This document shows positions 7,246 through 12,719 of a stretch of DNA of 37,449 bases, one piece after another (the first letter of the stretch is position 1; each line of letters starts with the position of its first letter). The notes under the pieces were generated by a model. The model searched no databases. It was not told the DNA's origin and worked only from the letters and a program-made list of their open reading frames with translations. This stretch comes from a virus: IMG/VR virus record IMGVR_UViG_3300036832_001742, positions 1 through 37,449 of that record; one strand, written 5' to 3'. Both the position numbers and the translations under genes were made by a program.

Positions 7246-7283
7246 GCACGGGACTCCGAACGAGTTCCAGTGACGTCACCAGC
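7246..7283 (-). ncRNA. Segment complementary to tRNA 1 anticodon and variable arms
   Basis: The plus strand here reads GCACGGGACTCCGAA, then about 9 nt, then GTGACGTCACCAGC. It aligns with the RNA sense of tRNA 1 (7372-7340): GCGCGGGACTCCGGA and GTGGCGTCACCAGC. In the minus-strand transcript this segment is therefore the reverse complement of the tRNA just upstream. It also folds alone (GGAACTC-GTTCG-GAGTCCC), and its UUCGGAG can pair with all seven anticodon-loop bases CUCCGGA if one G-U pair is allowed. Confidence 0.8.
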
Positions 7284-7310
7284 ACCACCAGATTACCAGT
7301 CCCATGCTGG

Positions 7311-7396
7311 CGGAGGCGGTGGGATTCGAACCCACGGACGCTGGTGACGCCACGAGATCCGGAGTCCCGCGCATTAGGCCGCTCTGCCACACCTCC
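7311..7396 (-). tRNA. Class II (serine-type) tRNA, anticodon CCG, unit 1
   Basis: The 86-nt cloverleaf has acceptor GGAGGTG/CGCCTCC, 3-bp D stem GCA/TGC with loop GAGCGGCCTAA, anticodon stem CGGGA/TCTCG with loop CTCCGGA, a 17-nt variable region with stem GGCG/CGTC, T arm GTGGG-TTCGAAT-CCCAC and discriminator G; CCA is encoded (7308-7310). The body and long variable arm are those of tRNA-Ser, but the anticodon after U33 is CCG, which reads the Arg codon CGG. The D loop lacks the A20 used by ArgRS. Serine charging is therefore plausible but unproven. It has its own promoter and terminator and a downstream self-complementary segment. Confidence 0.85.
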
Positions 7397-7406
7397 GCTA
7401 GCAACC

Positions 7407-7415
7407 ATTGTGCCA
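7407..7415 (-). promoter_or_regulatory. Extended -10 promoter of tRNA unit 1
   Basis: On the minus strand TGGCACAAT is an extended -10 (TGn plus CACAAT) exactly 10 nt upstream of the tRNA 5' end. Unit 2 has TGGCATAAT at the same distance, and both have GTCACRCCC further upstream. A 5' leader of only a few nucleotides is expected. Confidence 0.6.
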
Positions 7416-7510
7416 GGTGGGTGTGACCTTTCCGTGTCATGGGCTGGATCAGTGCCACCGGTGGCGCCACCATTCGTATTGCGACAGCCAGTGCAGGAGA
7501 CGCAACACGT

Positions 7511-7747
7511 TCACCGCCGGCCCTGTCGCTTCTCACGCAGGTACTGGTAGAAGCCGACCGGCTCAGGCTCGTCCTCCTTGCCCATCTGCGCCCGCTCGAG
7601 GGCCTGGACGGCCCGGCGGACGCGGTTGAAGTGATATTCCATCCGGTCGTACTCACGGCGGACCATGGCGGCCTTGAGGGCGTCGAGGCGCCGGTTGAGC
7701 TCGTCGGTGGCGCGGACCTCGGTTTGCTTTTCGACTGGGCCGCTCAC
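7511..7747 (-). CDS. Small charged helical protein, 78 aa
   Basis: Translation from the GTG at 7747 gives a strongly charged, probably coiled-coil protein (TDELNRRLDALKAAMVRREY; RVRRAVQALERAQMGKE) with a basic C-terminus. The frame is open further upstream, but that part is a shadow of the two preceding genes; the GTG overlaps the previous stop as GTGA, the local pattern. Function unknown. Confidence 0.65.
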   Translation of the reverse strand: MSGPVEKQTEVRATDELNRRLDALKAAMVRREYDRMEYHFNRVRRAVQALERAQMGKEDEPEPVGFYQYLREKRQGRR

Positions 7748-7926
7748 GGTGTCGTCCACTTGGCGAGCACCCGTTTGGAATCCCGACGCATCTCGATGTG
7801 GATCTGCGGTTCGTTCACGTCGGCCTGCTCGTGGCCAGCCATGCGATTGCAGCGCGCCGGGCGCGCCACGTCGGCCGATTCGCGCACGACCGGTCCTTCC
7901 GCACCGCACTCGCCCTCTTGCGTCAC
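7744..7926 (-). CDS. Small protein with conserved-looking RC...AGHE motif, 60 aa
   Basis: Starting at the GTG at 7926 (GTGA overlap with the preceding stop) the product contains RCNRMAGHEQAD and ends KRVLAKWTTP, with two Cys and two His that could bind a metal. Short proteins with an R-C-x-R-x-A-G-H-E motif occur in actinophages, usually of unknown function. Flanking genes on both sides are coupled by GTGA. Confidence 0.55.
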   Translation of the reverse strand: MTQEGECGAEGPVVRESADVARPARCNRMAGHEQADVNEPQIHIEMRRDSKRVLAKWTTP

Positions 7927-8081
7927 GGCCGCCGCCCTCTGGGTTTCCGCGGCGGCCACTCCGCCACGATCCTGACGTGGGCCTCGTTGGGAATCCCGAA
8001 CTCGGGGGCGTCGAGGTTCCAGTCGAAGGGCGGGCGGCGCTGTAGTTGCCGACGACGCCACCAGGTGGCGATGCGCTTCAT
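7923..8081 (-). CDS. Small basic protein, 52 aa
   Basis: The protein starts MKRIATWWRRRQLQRRPP and ends PPRKPRGRRP; it is very basic with a Trp pair, so nucleic-acid or membrane-surface binding is conceivable. The ATG at 8081 lies about 10 nt after the terminator hairpin of tRNA unit 2, so it may depend on read-through or on a promoter not recognised here. It is first of a three-gene GTGA-coupled set. Confidence 0.55.
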   Translation of the reverse strand: MKRIATWWRRRQLQRRPPFDWNLDAPEFGIPNEAHVRIVAEWPPRKPRGRRP

Positions 8082-8091
8082 GACGCGACAA

Positions 8092-8111
8092 GACCCCGCC
8101 GAAGCGGGGCC
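8092..8111 (-). terminator. UUCG-loop terminator of tRNA unit 2
   Basis: On the minus strand GGCCCCGC-TTCG-GCGGGGTC forms an 8-bp stem (one G-U pair) with a UUCG tetraloop followed by TTGTC. It is the counterpart of the hairpin at 7219-7240; both are followed by TTGTCGCGT. Confidence 0.7.
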
Positions 8112-8117
8112 CTGTCG

Positions 8118-8151
8118 GCACACGACTTCAGAATCGTGGAGCGCTCGCAGC
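8118..8151 (-). ncRNA. Segment complementary to tRNA 2 anticodon and variable arms
   Basis: The plus strand reads GCACACGACTTCAGAATCGT, then GGAGCGCTCGCAGC. The RNA sense of tRNA 2 (8254-8219) reads GCGCACGACTCCGAATCGTG, then TGGAGCGTCTCGCAGC. The match runs about 34 positions with few mismatches and small gaps. It differs from the unit 1 segment exactly where the two tRNAs differ. The transcript can form CACGA/UCGUG with an 8-nt loop that largely complements the anticodon loop of its own tRNA. Confidence 0.8.
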
Positions 8152-8186
8152 TGTTGTCCACGATACCAGCCGTGTCTTTGCTACGG

Positions 8187-8278
8187 CGGAGGCGGTGGGA
8201 TTCGAACCCACGGGAGACGCTGCGAGACGCTCCACACGATTCGGAGTCGTGCGCAATAGGCCGCTCTGCCACGCCTCC
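8187..8278 (-). tRNA. Class II (serine-type) tRNA, anticodon CCG, unit 2
   Basis: The 92-nt cloverleaf has a perfect 7-bp acceptor GGAGGCG/CGCCTCC, 3-bp D stem, D loop GAGCGGCCTAT, anticodon stem CACGA/TCGTG with loop CTCCGAA, a long variable region of about 23 nt with an outer GGAG/CTCC stem, T arm identical to tRNA 1 and discriminator G. CCA is not encoded (CCG follows). As in tRNA 1 the anticodon is CCG on a serine-type body without A20. The two copies share acceptor, D and T arms but differ in anticodon stem and variable arm. Confidence 0.85.
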
Positions 8279-8288
8279 GCCACCAGGG

Positions 8289-8297
8289 ATTATGCCA
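8289..8297 (-). promoter_or_regulatory. Extended -10 promoter of tRNA unit 2
   Basis: On the minus strand TGGCATAAT (TGn plus CATAAT) lies exactly 10 nt before the tRNA 5' end, as in unit 1. GTCACGCCC lies further upstream in the position of the unit 1 GTCACACCC. Confidence 0.6.
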
Positions 8298-8317
8298 TAA
8301 GGGCGTGACACAACGAG

Positions 8318-8356
8318 GCTCACGGCTTCTCCTGTACTGGTGGGGCGAGGGCGGCG
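8318..8356. repeat. 39-bp repeat, copy 1 (cassette junction)
   Basis: Identical over 39 bp to 9552-9590. It encodes the C-terminal AALAPPVQEKP of the upstream gene, the SD AGGAG and the following GTGA. Shorter versions occur at 8592-8616, 9382-9404 and 9770-9800. Here the GTG opens no credible gene: it runs straight into tRNA unit 2. Confidence 0.85.
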
Positions 8357-8547
8357 TCGATGAGGTCCAACACCTTGTCGTCCATCGACAGTTTCCATAT
8401 CTGTCGCAACATGCCTCGCAGCCGCTCTATCTCTGCGTCCTTGGTGGCGATCAGGCGTTCGGCGTCCGAACGCTCCATCTGTTCAGCGGCGAGTTCTCTT
8501 GACATTCGAGAGCGGGACCAACCTTGTCCACACTCGATCTCGCTCAT
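8320..8547 (-). CDS. Cassette protein, coiled-coil, ends PPVQEKP, 75 aa
   Basis: The product is helical (DAERLIATKDAEIERLRGML) and ends DAALAPPVQEKP. It is a paralogue of the 9554-9775 protein: both contain KDAEIERL and the same C-terminus. The ATG at 8547 is chosen because it overlaps the stop of the upstream micro-ORF as ATGA; a longer frame reaches 8583. Function unknown. Confidence 0.65.
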   Translation of the reverse strand: MSEIECGQGWSRSRMSRELAAEQMERSDAERLIATKDAEIERLRGMLRQIWKLSMDDKVLDLIDAALAPPVQEKP

Positions 8548-8597
8548 GGCGTGTTCCATCCAGGAATCCAGCCGCCGTTCCACCAGTAGTAGCTCAC
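8544..8597 (-). CDS. Possible Trp/Tyr-rich 17-aa micropeptide
   Basis: GTG at 8597, carried by the recurring AGGAG-N5-GTGA junction, opens MSYYWWNGGWIPGWNTP and stops in an ATGA that starts the next gene. Four Trp and two Tyr in 17 residues are unusual. It has an SD in normal position and couples both neighbours; it could be a leader/attenuator peptide, a small membrane-active peptide or only a translational bridge. Confidence 0.4.
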   Translation of the reverse strand: MSYYWWNGGWIPGWNTP

Positions 8598-9064
8598 GGC
8601 TTCTCCTGTATTGGTGCCGGAGCTTCCCAAAGCGTTCGCGGAATCAGATCACGGGACGGGTCACGCGGTCGGGATGGCGAATCCCATCCGCCGCGGGCTT
8701 TGCGCTCGGCCACCACGGTCCAACCGGCGGCGCGAAGCGATGCGCCTGACTCACCGTGTTCGTTGTAGGTGATGACCCGGCAGTAGCCGAGAGCAAAGGC
8801 GATACGCGCACAGGCACCGTAGAGCATTGAGTTTGCGTTTTTGTACCCGTCCGTCACGGTGCGATTTACCTCCACCACGGTTCCGTTGTCCAGCACGAAC
8901 GAGACCGGGCGGCCAGCGATGGCGACGCCGACTAGACGATCCTCGTCATCTGCGACCGCGGTGTGAAAGAGGTGGCCGGGCGGCGGCTTCGGATGATGGC
9001 GGTGCCAACTCCGGCAAAACAGGCGAGCCGTCTGCCAATCCACTCTGACCAGGCGCAGACTCAT
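8594..9064 (-). CDS. XF1762-like / GNAT-fold family protein, 156 aa
   Basis: Features of the phage XF1762-type family are visible in order: FCRSWHRHHPKPPPGH (about 17-32), LVGVAIAGRPVSF (about 44-56), VVEVNRTVTDG (about 63-73), NANSMLYGACARIAFALGY (about 76-94), ESGASLRAAGW and a Trp-rich end. The fold is thought to be acetyltransferase-like, related to Mom-type proteins, but the reaction is not established. The ATG at 9064 overlaps the previous stop (ATGA). The C-terminus ends IQEKP, carrying the SD for the next frame. Confidence 0.75.
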   Translation of the reverse strand: MSLRLVRVDWQTARLFCRSWHRHHPKPPPGHLFHTAVADDEDRLVGVAIAGRPVSFVLDNGTVVEVNRTVTDGYKNANSMLYGACARIAFALGYCRVITYNEHGESGASLRAAGWTVVAERKARGGWDSPSRPRDPSRDLIPRTLWEAPAPIQEKP

Positions 9065-9387
9065 TGATTCATCGCCTCGATTATCCGAGCCTTCGCGTCG
9101 AGTGATTTGTTGGTCCAGCGGCCGTCGCCGTCGTAGCCCATCGGAACCCAGCACGGCACAACCTCTAGAACAGCGAGTAACGCCTCACGCTCTACAAACA
9201 CCATGTACTTGCCTTGCTTCATGGCATCTAAGACGGCGGTGGCGATCTGGCGGTAGTCATCATCAGGCCAACCTGGAGCTGGTTCACTGCTCGCGAGTTC
9301 ACGCCATTGCAGCACGCGTTCGATAGCGTCCATAGCGGCAGCCAGGATGTCGTCCTGTCCCGCATCATCGTTCATCAGCGGCCTCAC
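9061..9387 (-). CDS. Hypothetical cassette protein, 108 aa
   Basis: The GTG at 9387 overlaps the upstream stop (GTGA) after an AGGAG embedded in that gene's QEKP codons. The protein is acidic and helical at its start (DDILAAAMDAIERVLQWREL), with a middle section FVEREALLAVLEVVPCWVP. No family recognised. It ends EAMNQ and is coupled by ATGA to the XF1762-like gene. Confidence 0.6.
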   Translation of the reverse strand: MRPLMNDDAGQDDILAAAMDAIERVLQWRELASSEPAPGWPDDDYRQIATAVLDAMKQGKYMVFVEREALLAVLEVVPCWVPMGYDGDGRWTNKSLDAKARIIEAMNQ

Positions 9388-9557
9388 GGCTTCTCCTGTA
9401 CTGGCTGACGATGATCCTCATAGAAACGCATGACCAGGTAGGCGAACCGTTGACCCGCCGTGTTGTAGCCGAGAGCGAATGGCGCCCCGCTTCTTTCGGC
9501 GTAGGCAAGAGCGTCCATCATCGCTGCGGCATTTTTCTCAATCGGCCACGCGCTCAC
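9384..9557 (-). CDS. Small cassette protein ending PVQEKP, 57 aa
   Basis: Starting at the GTG at 9557 (GTGA overlap), the product contains KNAAAMMDALAYAERSGAPF and LGYNTAGQRFAYLVMRFYED, a compact alpha/beta-looking sequence, and ends HRQPVQEKP. The longer open frame to 9641 upstream is the shadow of the neighbouring gene. Function unknown. Confidence 0.6.
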   Translation of the reverse strand: MSAWPIEKNAAAMMDALAYAERSGAPFALGYNTAGQRFAYLVMRFYEDHRQPVQEKP

Positions 9558-9590
9558 GGCTTCTCCTGTACTGGTGGGGCGAGGGCGGCG
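9552..9590. repeat. 39-bp repeat, copy 2 (cassette junction)
   Basis: Exact copy of 8318-8356, joining the 9554-9775 and 9384-9557 genes. Its conservation at nucleotide level, including synonymous positions, suggests recent duplication or recombination between cassettes rather than protein selection only. Confidence 0.85.
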
Positions 9591-9775
9591 ATAAGAGGCT
9601 GGGACCATCGTTTCCAAACCTCGAACGACTTGGCTGCGCATGCCTCGATTGCCGCAGCTTCGATCTTCCGCAGCCGCTCTACCTCTGCTTGTTCCTCATC
9701 GCAGATACGTTGCAGCCGCTCTATCTCGGCGTCTTTGGCTCTGAGGATTTCGGCGAAACCAACGTCGTCGCTCAC
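9554..9775 (-). CDS. Cassette protein, coiled-coil, ends PPVQEKP, 73 aa
   Basis: From the GTG at 9775 the protein is almost entirely a predicted coiled coil (ILRAKDAEIERLQRICDEEQ; EVERLRKIEAAAIEACAAK) with a C-terminus (LIAALAPPVQEKP) shared with the 8320-8547 protein. GTGA couples it to the resolvase-like gene upstream. The long Arg/Ala-rich extension in the same frame up to 9982 is a shadow and was excluded. Confidence 0.65.
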   Translation of the reverse strand: MSDDVGFAEILRAKDAEIERLQRICDEEQAEVERLRKIEAAAIEACAAKSFEVWKRWSQPLIAALAPPVQEKP

Positions 9776-10143
9776 GGCTTCTCCTCGGGCTGGGCGAGAG
9801 CCTCGGCGGACGTCGCCTCGCGGTGCAGCACGGCGAATTGCTCCGGAAGGAGCACCACCCTCCAGACCCCCCCCACGAGGCGGACCATGGTGGCGGCGAA
9901 GGTGGCCCCGGCACGCTCGCGCTGGCGCTCGGCCTCGAGGGGCTTGTCGCGCACGGCGCGCAGCGTGTCGCTCGGCCACCACGCCACCTGGACGACGGTG
10001 TCAGGGACGCCAGAGAGGTCCCCCACGTCGTCGAGGCGGCCCGCACCGAGCTGACGGCGCACCGGGTAGCCCAAGAGGTCGCTGAGGATCGCGGCGGCGT
10101 CGCGCTCGGCCGCGTCGCCCTTGATCTTGGCCGAGCCGGTCAC
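9772..10143 (-). CDS. Holliday-junction-resolvase-like nuclease, 123 aa
   Basis: From the GTG at 10143 (GTGA with the primase stop) the protein begins TGSAKIKGDAAERDAAAILS, then YPVRRQLGAGRLDDVGDLSG and DTVVQV, the layout of small phage resolvases of the PD-(D/E)xK superfamily (GxxxER, then G-R-x-D-x-G-D, then a beta-strand). The expected final Glu-x-Lys is not obvious (VQVAWWPSD), so activity may be altered. The C-terminal AATMVRLVGGVWRVVLLPEQ fits the family. It lies in the replication operon, where resolving branched intermediates makes sense. Confidence 0.65.
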   Translation of the reverse strand: MTGSAKIKGDAAERDAAAILSDLLGYPVRRQLGAGRLDDVGDLSGVPDTVVQVAWWPSDTLRAVRDKPLEAERQRERAGATFAATMVRLVGGVWRVVLLPEQFAVLHREATSAEALAQPEEKP

Positions 10144-12314
10144 TGCGAATCCCCGTTGGAAGGGTGGCGATCCCGGGCCGCATCGAGCTCGTCGGAGTCG
10201 CCGTCGTCGGCTTCGTCGAGCTCGTCGACCTGTAGATAACTGACCGAAAACAAGGTCGTTCCCGGATCGTGCCCCCCTAAGGGGTGCGGAACTCGGGAAC
10301 GATCTTGATCGGCCTGCCAATGAGAGGACGTGCTGAAGGCTCTGGTGCTGTAGGGCCGACCGTTGGACCGGAGGACCTCGATGGTCGTCTCCTCAAGAGC
10401 CCCATCCTCCTGCAGACGGGCAATTGCAGCCCATACGCTGGACCTTCGCCGACCGAGGAGGGCGACCAGTTCGTTCGCGGTAAGCGGTCGAGCGACCTTG
10501 TTCAGGTGCTTGAGGACCTCAACTTTGCACAGGGCGATGAGCTCCTCGTGGGGGTCCGAAGGTAGTTCCGAGGTCGTTCCCGAGGCTGGTTTCCACAGCC
10601 ACTCTTGGGAACGACCTTTGACAAGCTGTAATGGCCATTGCCGCTCCTCCCGTTGCCCCCGCCAATGATCGAGAGAACCGTTCTCGCGAAGGTGAACTCC
10701 GAACTCAGGCCAGCGCCGCCACCCCGACCACCCCGACGGGCGTTGCTCGTTGTGGGTGGTGTGGGCTTCGATGAGGATGGCGAGGTCGTATTCGCGCCGG
10801 AGCCGGTCGAACCACTTGGCCAGGTTGCGGTTGGGGATCTCCTCGTTGGGGTCCCCGTCGATCATCTTGTAGAGGGGTCCGATGATGAGGAGCTCGGCCC
10901 CAATCCTCGCGATCTCGCCCTCGAGCCAACGACGGTCTCCGTCGCGGTCCTTGGGGTTGTCCAAGACGAGGCCCTCGGGAAACGACCCGACGTAGAAGTT
11001 CTCGCGAACACGACTGAGGTTGTGCTCGTCAACGGCTCGGAGCAATTTACGGAACTCGCGGCGCAACTGGCGCTGCGAGTTCTCCAGGTCGATCAGCAGC
11101 ACGGTGCCGGGCCGATGGTGACGCTCCAAGGGATTGGTGCTGAGCGTGTTGAGCCCAATGGCCACCCCAACGCCGAGCTGGCGCAGGAAGGTCGACTTCC
11201 CATAACCCCAGGCCCCGGTCACCATGAGGCGGTCGGTGCGCTCGAGCAGGTTCGGGACCAGCCAGTCGTACTCGGGCTCGTCGGTGTCCATGAGCACACC
11301 TACCTTCTCGGCCCGCCGTCGTCTGGGCAGTTCGTCGTCATGGACTTCGACCTCGTCTTGGTGGCCGAAGCCCCGCCGGCCGAGCTCGCGTGCCGTCGCC
11401 ACCATGTCGCCGCCGTGCTCGAGCACAGCCAGGGCCCCGAACTTGGTGTAGCACTGGTCCGGCTCGAAGGGCGGGGCCGAAGACGAAAAGACGTAGAGGA
11501 CGCCCGTGCCGTTCTCCGAGACCGTGGCCGAGGTCCCCCGGTCCTTGCCGGGACGGCGCCAGTGCTGATTGCCGTCGACAGCGGTGTAGAGCGGCTGCCA
11601 GCCCTTCGGTTCAAGGATCTGCGACCAAGCAGTGGTGGCAGCCCATTCGTCGCCGGGACGGTGCCCTGGGGCACTCTGAGACCCGAGAACGCGCGCGACC
11701 TTGGGGTAGCGGTCGAAGCTCCGGCAGAGTCGATGGATCTCCTCGCGCTCTTCGGAGGTGATGGTGGCGATGGTGTCGAAGCCGCCGCGGTGACGGCACC
11801 AGGGCTTGCCGCTCGGGTGCACCGCTCCGAAGCTGGGCGCCACGATCACGTAGCCGCCCTCGCCCTTGGTCTCGACGAGCACCTCGCCGGCCTCGTCACG
11901 GGCGAGCTTGGTGGTCACCGGCGTCTCGCAGCGATACAGGAGATGAACGCCGCCGGCGGGGGTGAACTCGCAGTAGCCGAAGCGGATCTTGTCGACGACT
12001 TCTGAGAGGCCGAGCTCAGCCGCACCCGCCATGAAGAGTTGGACCTCGGGCCGGGCGCGGCCCTCGAACTCGAGCAATTCGAGGCCACCCGAGACCGAGC
12101 CGCAGACCAGGCCGAGTCCCGTCGGCGACTCCGCCGCGTCGTACCAGGAGAGAACCTGGTCGAGCGACGCCGCTTCTGACATGTAGCGCCGCCAGGCCGA
12201 GATGGGCCGCTTGGTGCCGTCTTGGGCAGGGGGGACCACAGAGAGGCCACTCGCCTGGGCCTGGACGGCACAGGCAATGACGTCGGACACGTTGTGTCCG
12301 CTGAGTTGCTCCAC
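10140..12314 (-). CDS. Primase-polymerase / AAA helicase fusion, 724 aa
   Basis: This is the likely replication initiator. Residues about 10-190 resemble the bifunctional prim-pol domain: GLSVVPPAQDGTKRPISAWR, GLGLVCGSVSGGLELLEFEG and TPAGGVHLLYR. The catalytic acidic pair appears as ExE (LEFEG) rather than the common DxD. Residues about 345-570 form a RecA/RepA-like ATPase: Walker A GAWGYGKST, Walker B VLLIDLENS, then LLIIGPLYKM and an AHTTHNEQRP sensor region. The last 130 residues contain a winged-helix-like segment (RPLTANELVALLGRRRSSVW) and an acidic tail. It starts 3 bp downstream of the OB-like gene. Confidence 0.85.
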   Translation of the reverse strand: MEQLSGHNVSDVIACAVQAQASGLSVVPPAQDGTKRPISAWRRYMSEAASLDQVLSWYDAAESPTGLGLVCGSVSGGLELLEFEGRARPEVQLFMAGAAELGLSEVVDKIRFGYCEFTPAGGVHLLYRCETPVTTKLARDEAGEVLVETKGEGGYVIVAPSFGAVHPSGKPWCRHRGGFDTIATITSEEREEIHRLCRSFDRYPKVARVLGSQSAPGHRPGDEWAATTAWSQILEPKGWQPLYTAVDGNQHWRRPGKDRGTSATVSENGTGVLYVFSSSAPPFEPDQCYTKFGALAVLEHGGDMVATARELGRRGFGHQDEVEVHDDELPRRRRAEKVGVLMDTDEPEYDWLVPNLLERTDRLMVTGAWGYGKSTFLRQLGVGVAIGLNTLSTNPLERHHRPGTVLLIDLENSQRQLRREFRKLLRAVDEHNLSRVRENFYVGSFPEGLVLDNPKDRDGDRRWLEGEIARIGAELLIIGPLYKMIDGDPNEEIPNRNLAKWFDRLRREYDLAILIEAHTTHNEQRPSGWSGWRRWPEFGVHLRENGSLDHWRGQREERQWPLQLVKGRSQEWLWKPASGTTSELPSDPHEELIALCKVEVLKHLNKVARPLTANELVALLGRRRSSVWAAIARLQEDGALEETTIEVLRSNGRPYSTRAFSTSSHWQADQDRSRVPHPLGGHDPGTTLFSVSYLQVDELDEADDGDSDELDAARDRHPSNGDSQ

Positions 12315-12317
12315 CGC

Positions 12318-12719
12318 TCAGATGACGTCGTCGACGACCTTGGTGGTCCCAGAGCGGGTCTGCGGTTCGCGCTGCACGCTCGGCGAGCCGACGTGGACCA
12401 CGTCCACGTCGAACTGCTTGGTCGGCGAGCGTCCGGGTAGGCGGGCCTTGACGGCCCCGGTGTAGGTGATCTTGACGAAGTCACCGATCTGGGGACCCTG
12501 CTCGGCGAGCGCGGAGCGCAGCATCACCTGACTCGCTGCCACCGTGCGCTCAGAGGCCCCGGTGTCGATGGTCAGTTCTGGCACCGGTTCGCTCAAACCA
12601 CCGAAGTCGGTGCTGCGAAGGTTGGTGATGGTGCCCTCGATGGTGTCGCCGATCTCTGTGAACTTGAAGGCCTCGGGGAAGTCGCGCCCTCCTTGGTGCT
12701 TGGTCCAGTCAAACGGCAC
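12318..12719 (-). CDS. OB-fold/ssDNA-binding-like protein, 133 aa
   Basis: The sequence is beta-rich with the feel of an OB fold: GDTIEGTITNLRSTDFGG, VPELTIDTGASERTVAAS, GDFVKITYTGAVKAR and KQFDVDVVHV. Similar small proteins lie beside RecB-type nucleases and primases in actinophages and are thought to bind ssDNA, although the acidic tail typical of SSB is short here (KVVDDVI). It overlaps the nuclease gene by 11 bp and precedes the primase by 3 bp. Confidence 0.6.
   Translation of the reverse strand: MPFDWTKHQGGRDFPEAFKFTEIGDTIEGTITNLRSTDFGGLSEPVPELTIDTGASERTVAASQVMLRSALAEQGPQIGDFVKITYTGAVKARLPGRSPTKQFDVDVVHVGSPSVQREPQTRSGTTKVVDDVI

Noticed and set aside
8078-8398. 106-aa minus-strand ORF running through tRNA unit 2
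   Set aside because: It translates the tRNA and its complementary segment; protein character is poor and the tRNA call is much stronger.
10638-12005. 455-aa plus-strand open frame
   Set aside because: Antisense shadow of the prim-pol/helicase gene, which has clear motifs.
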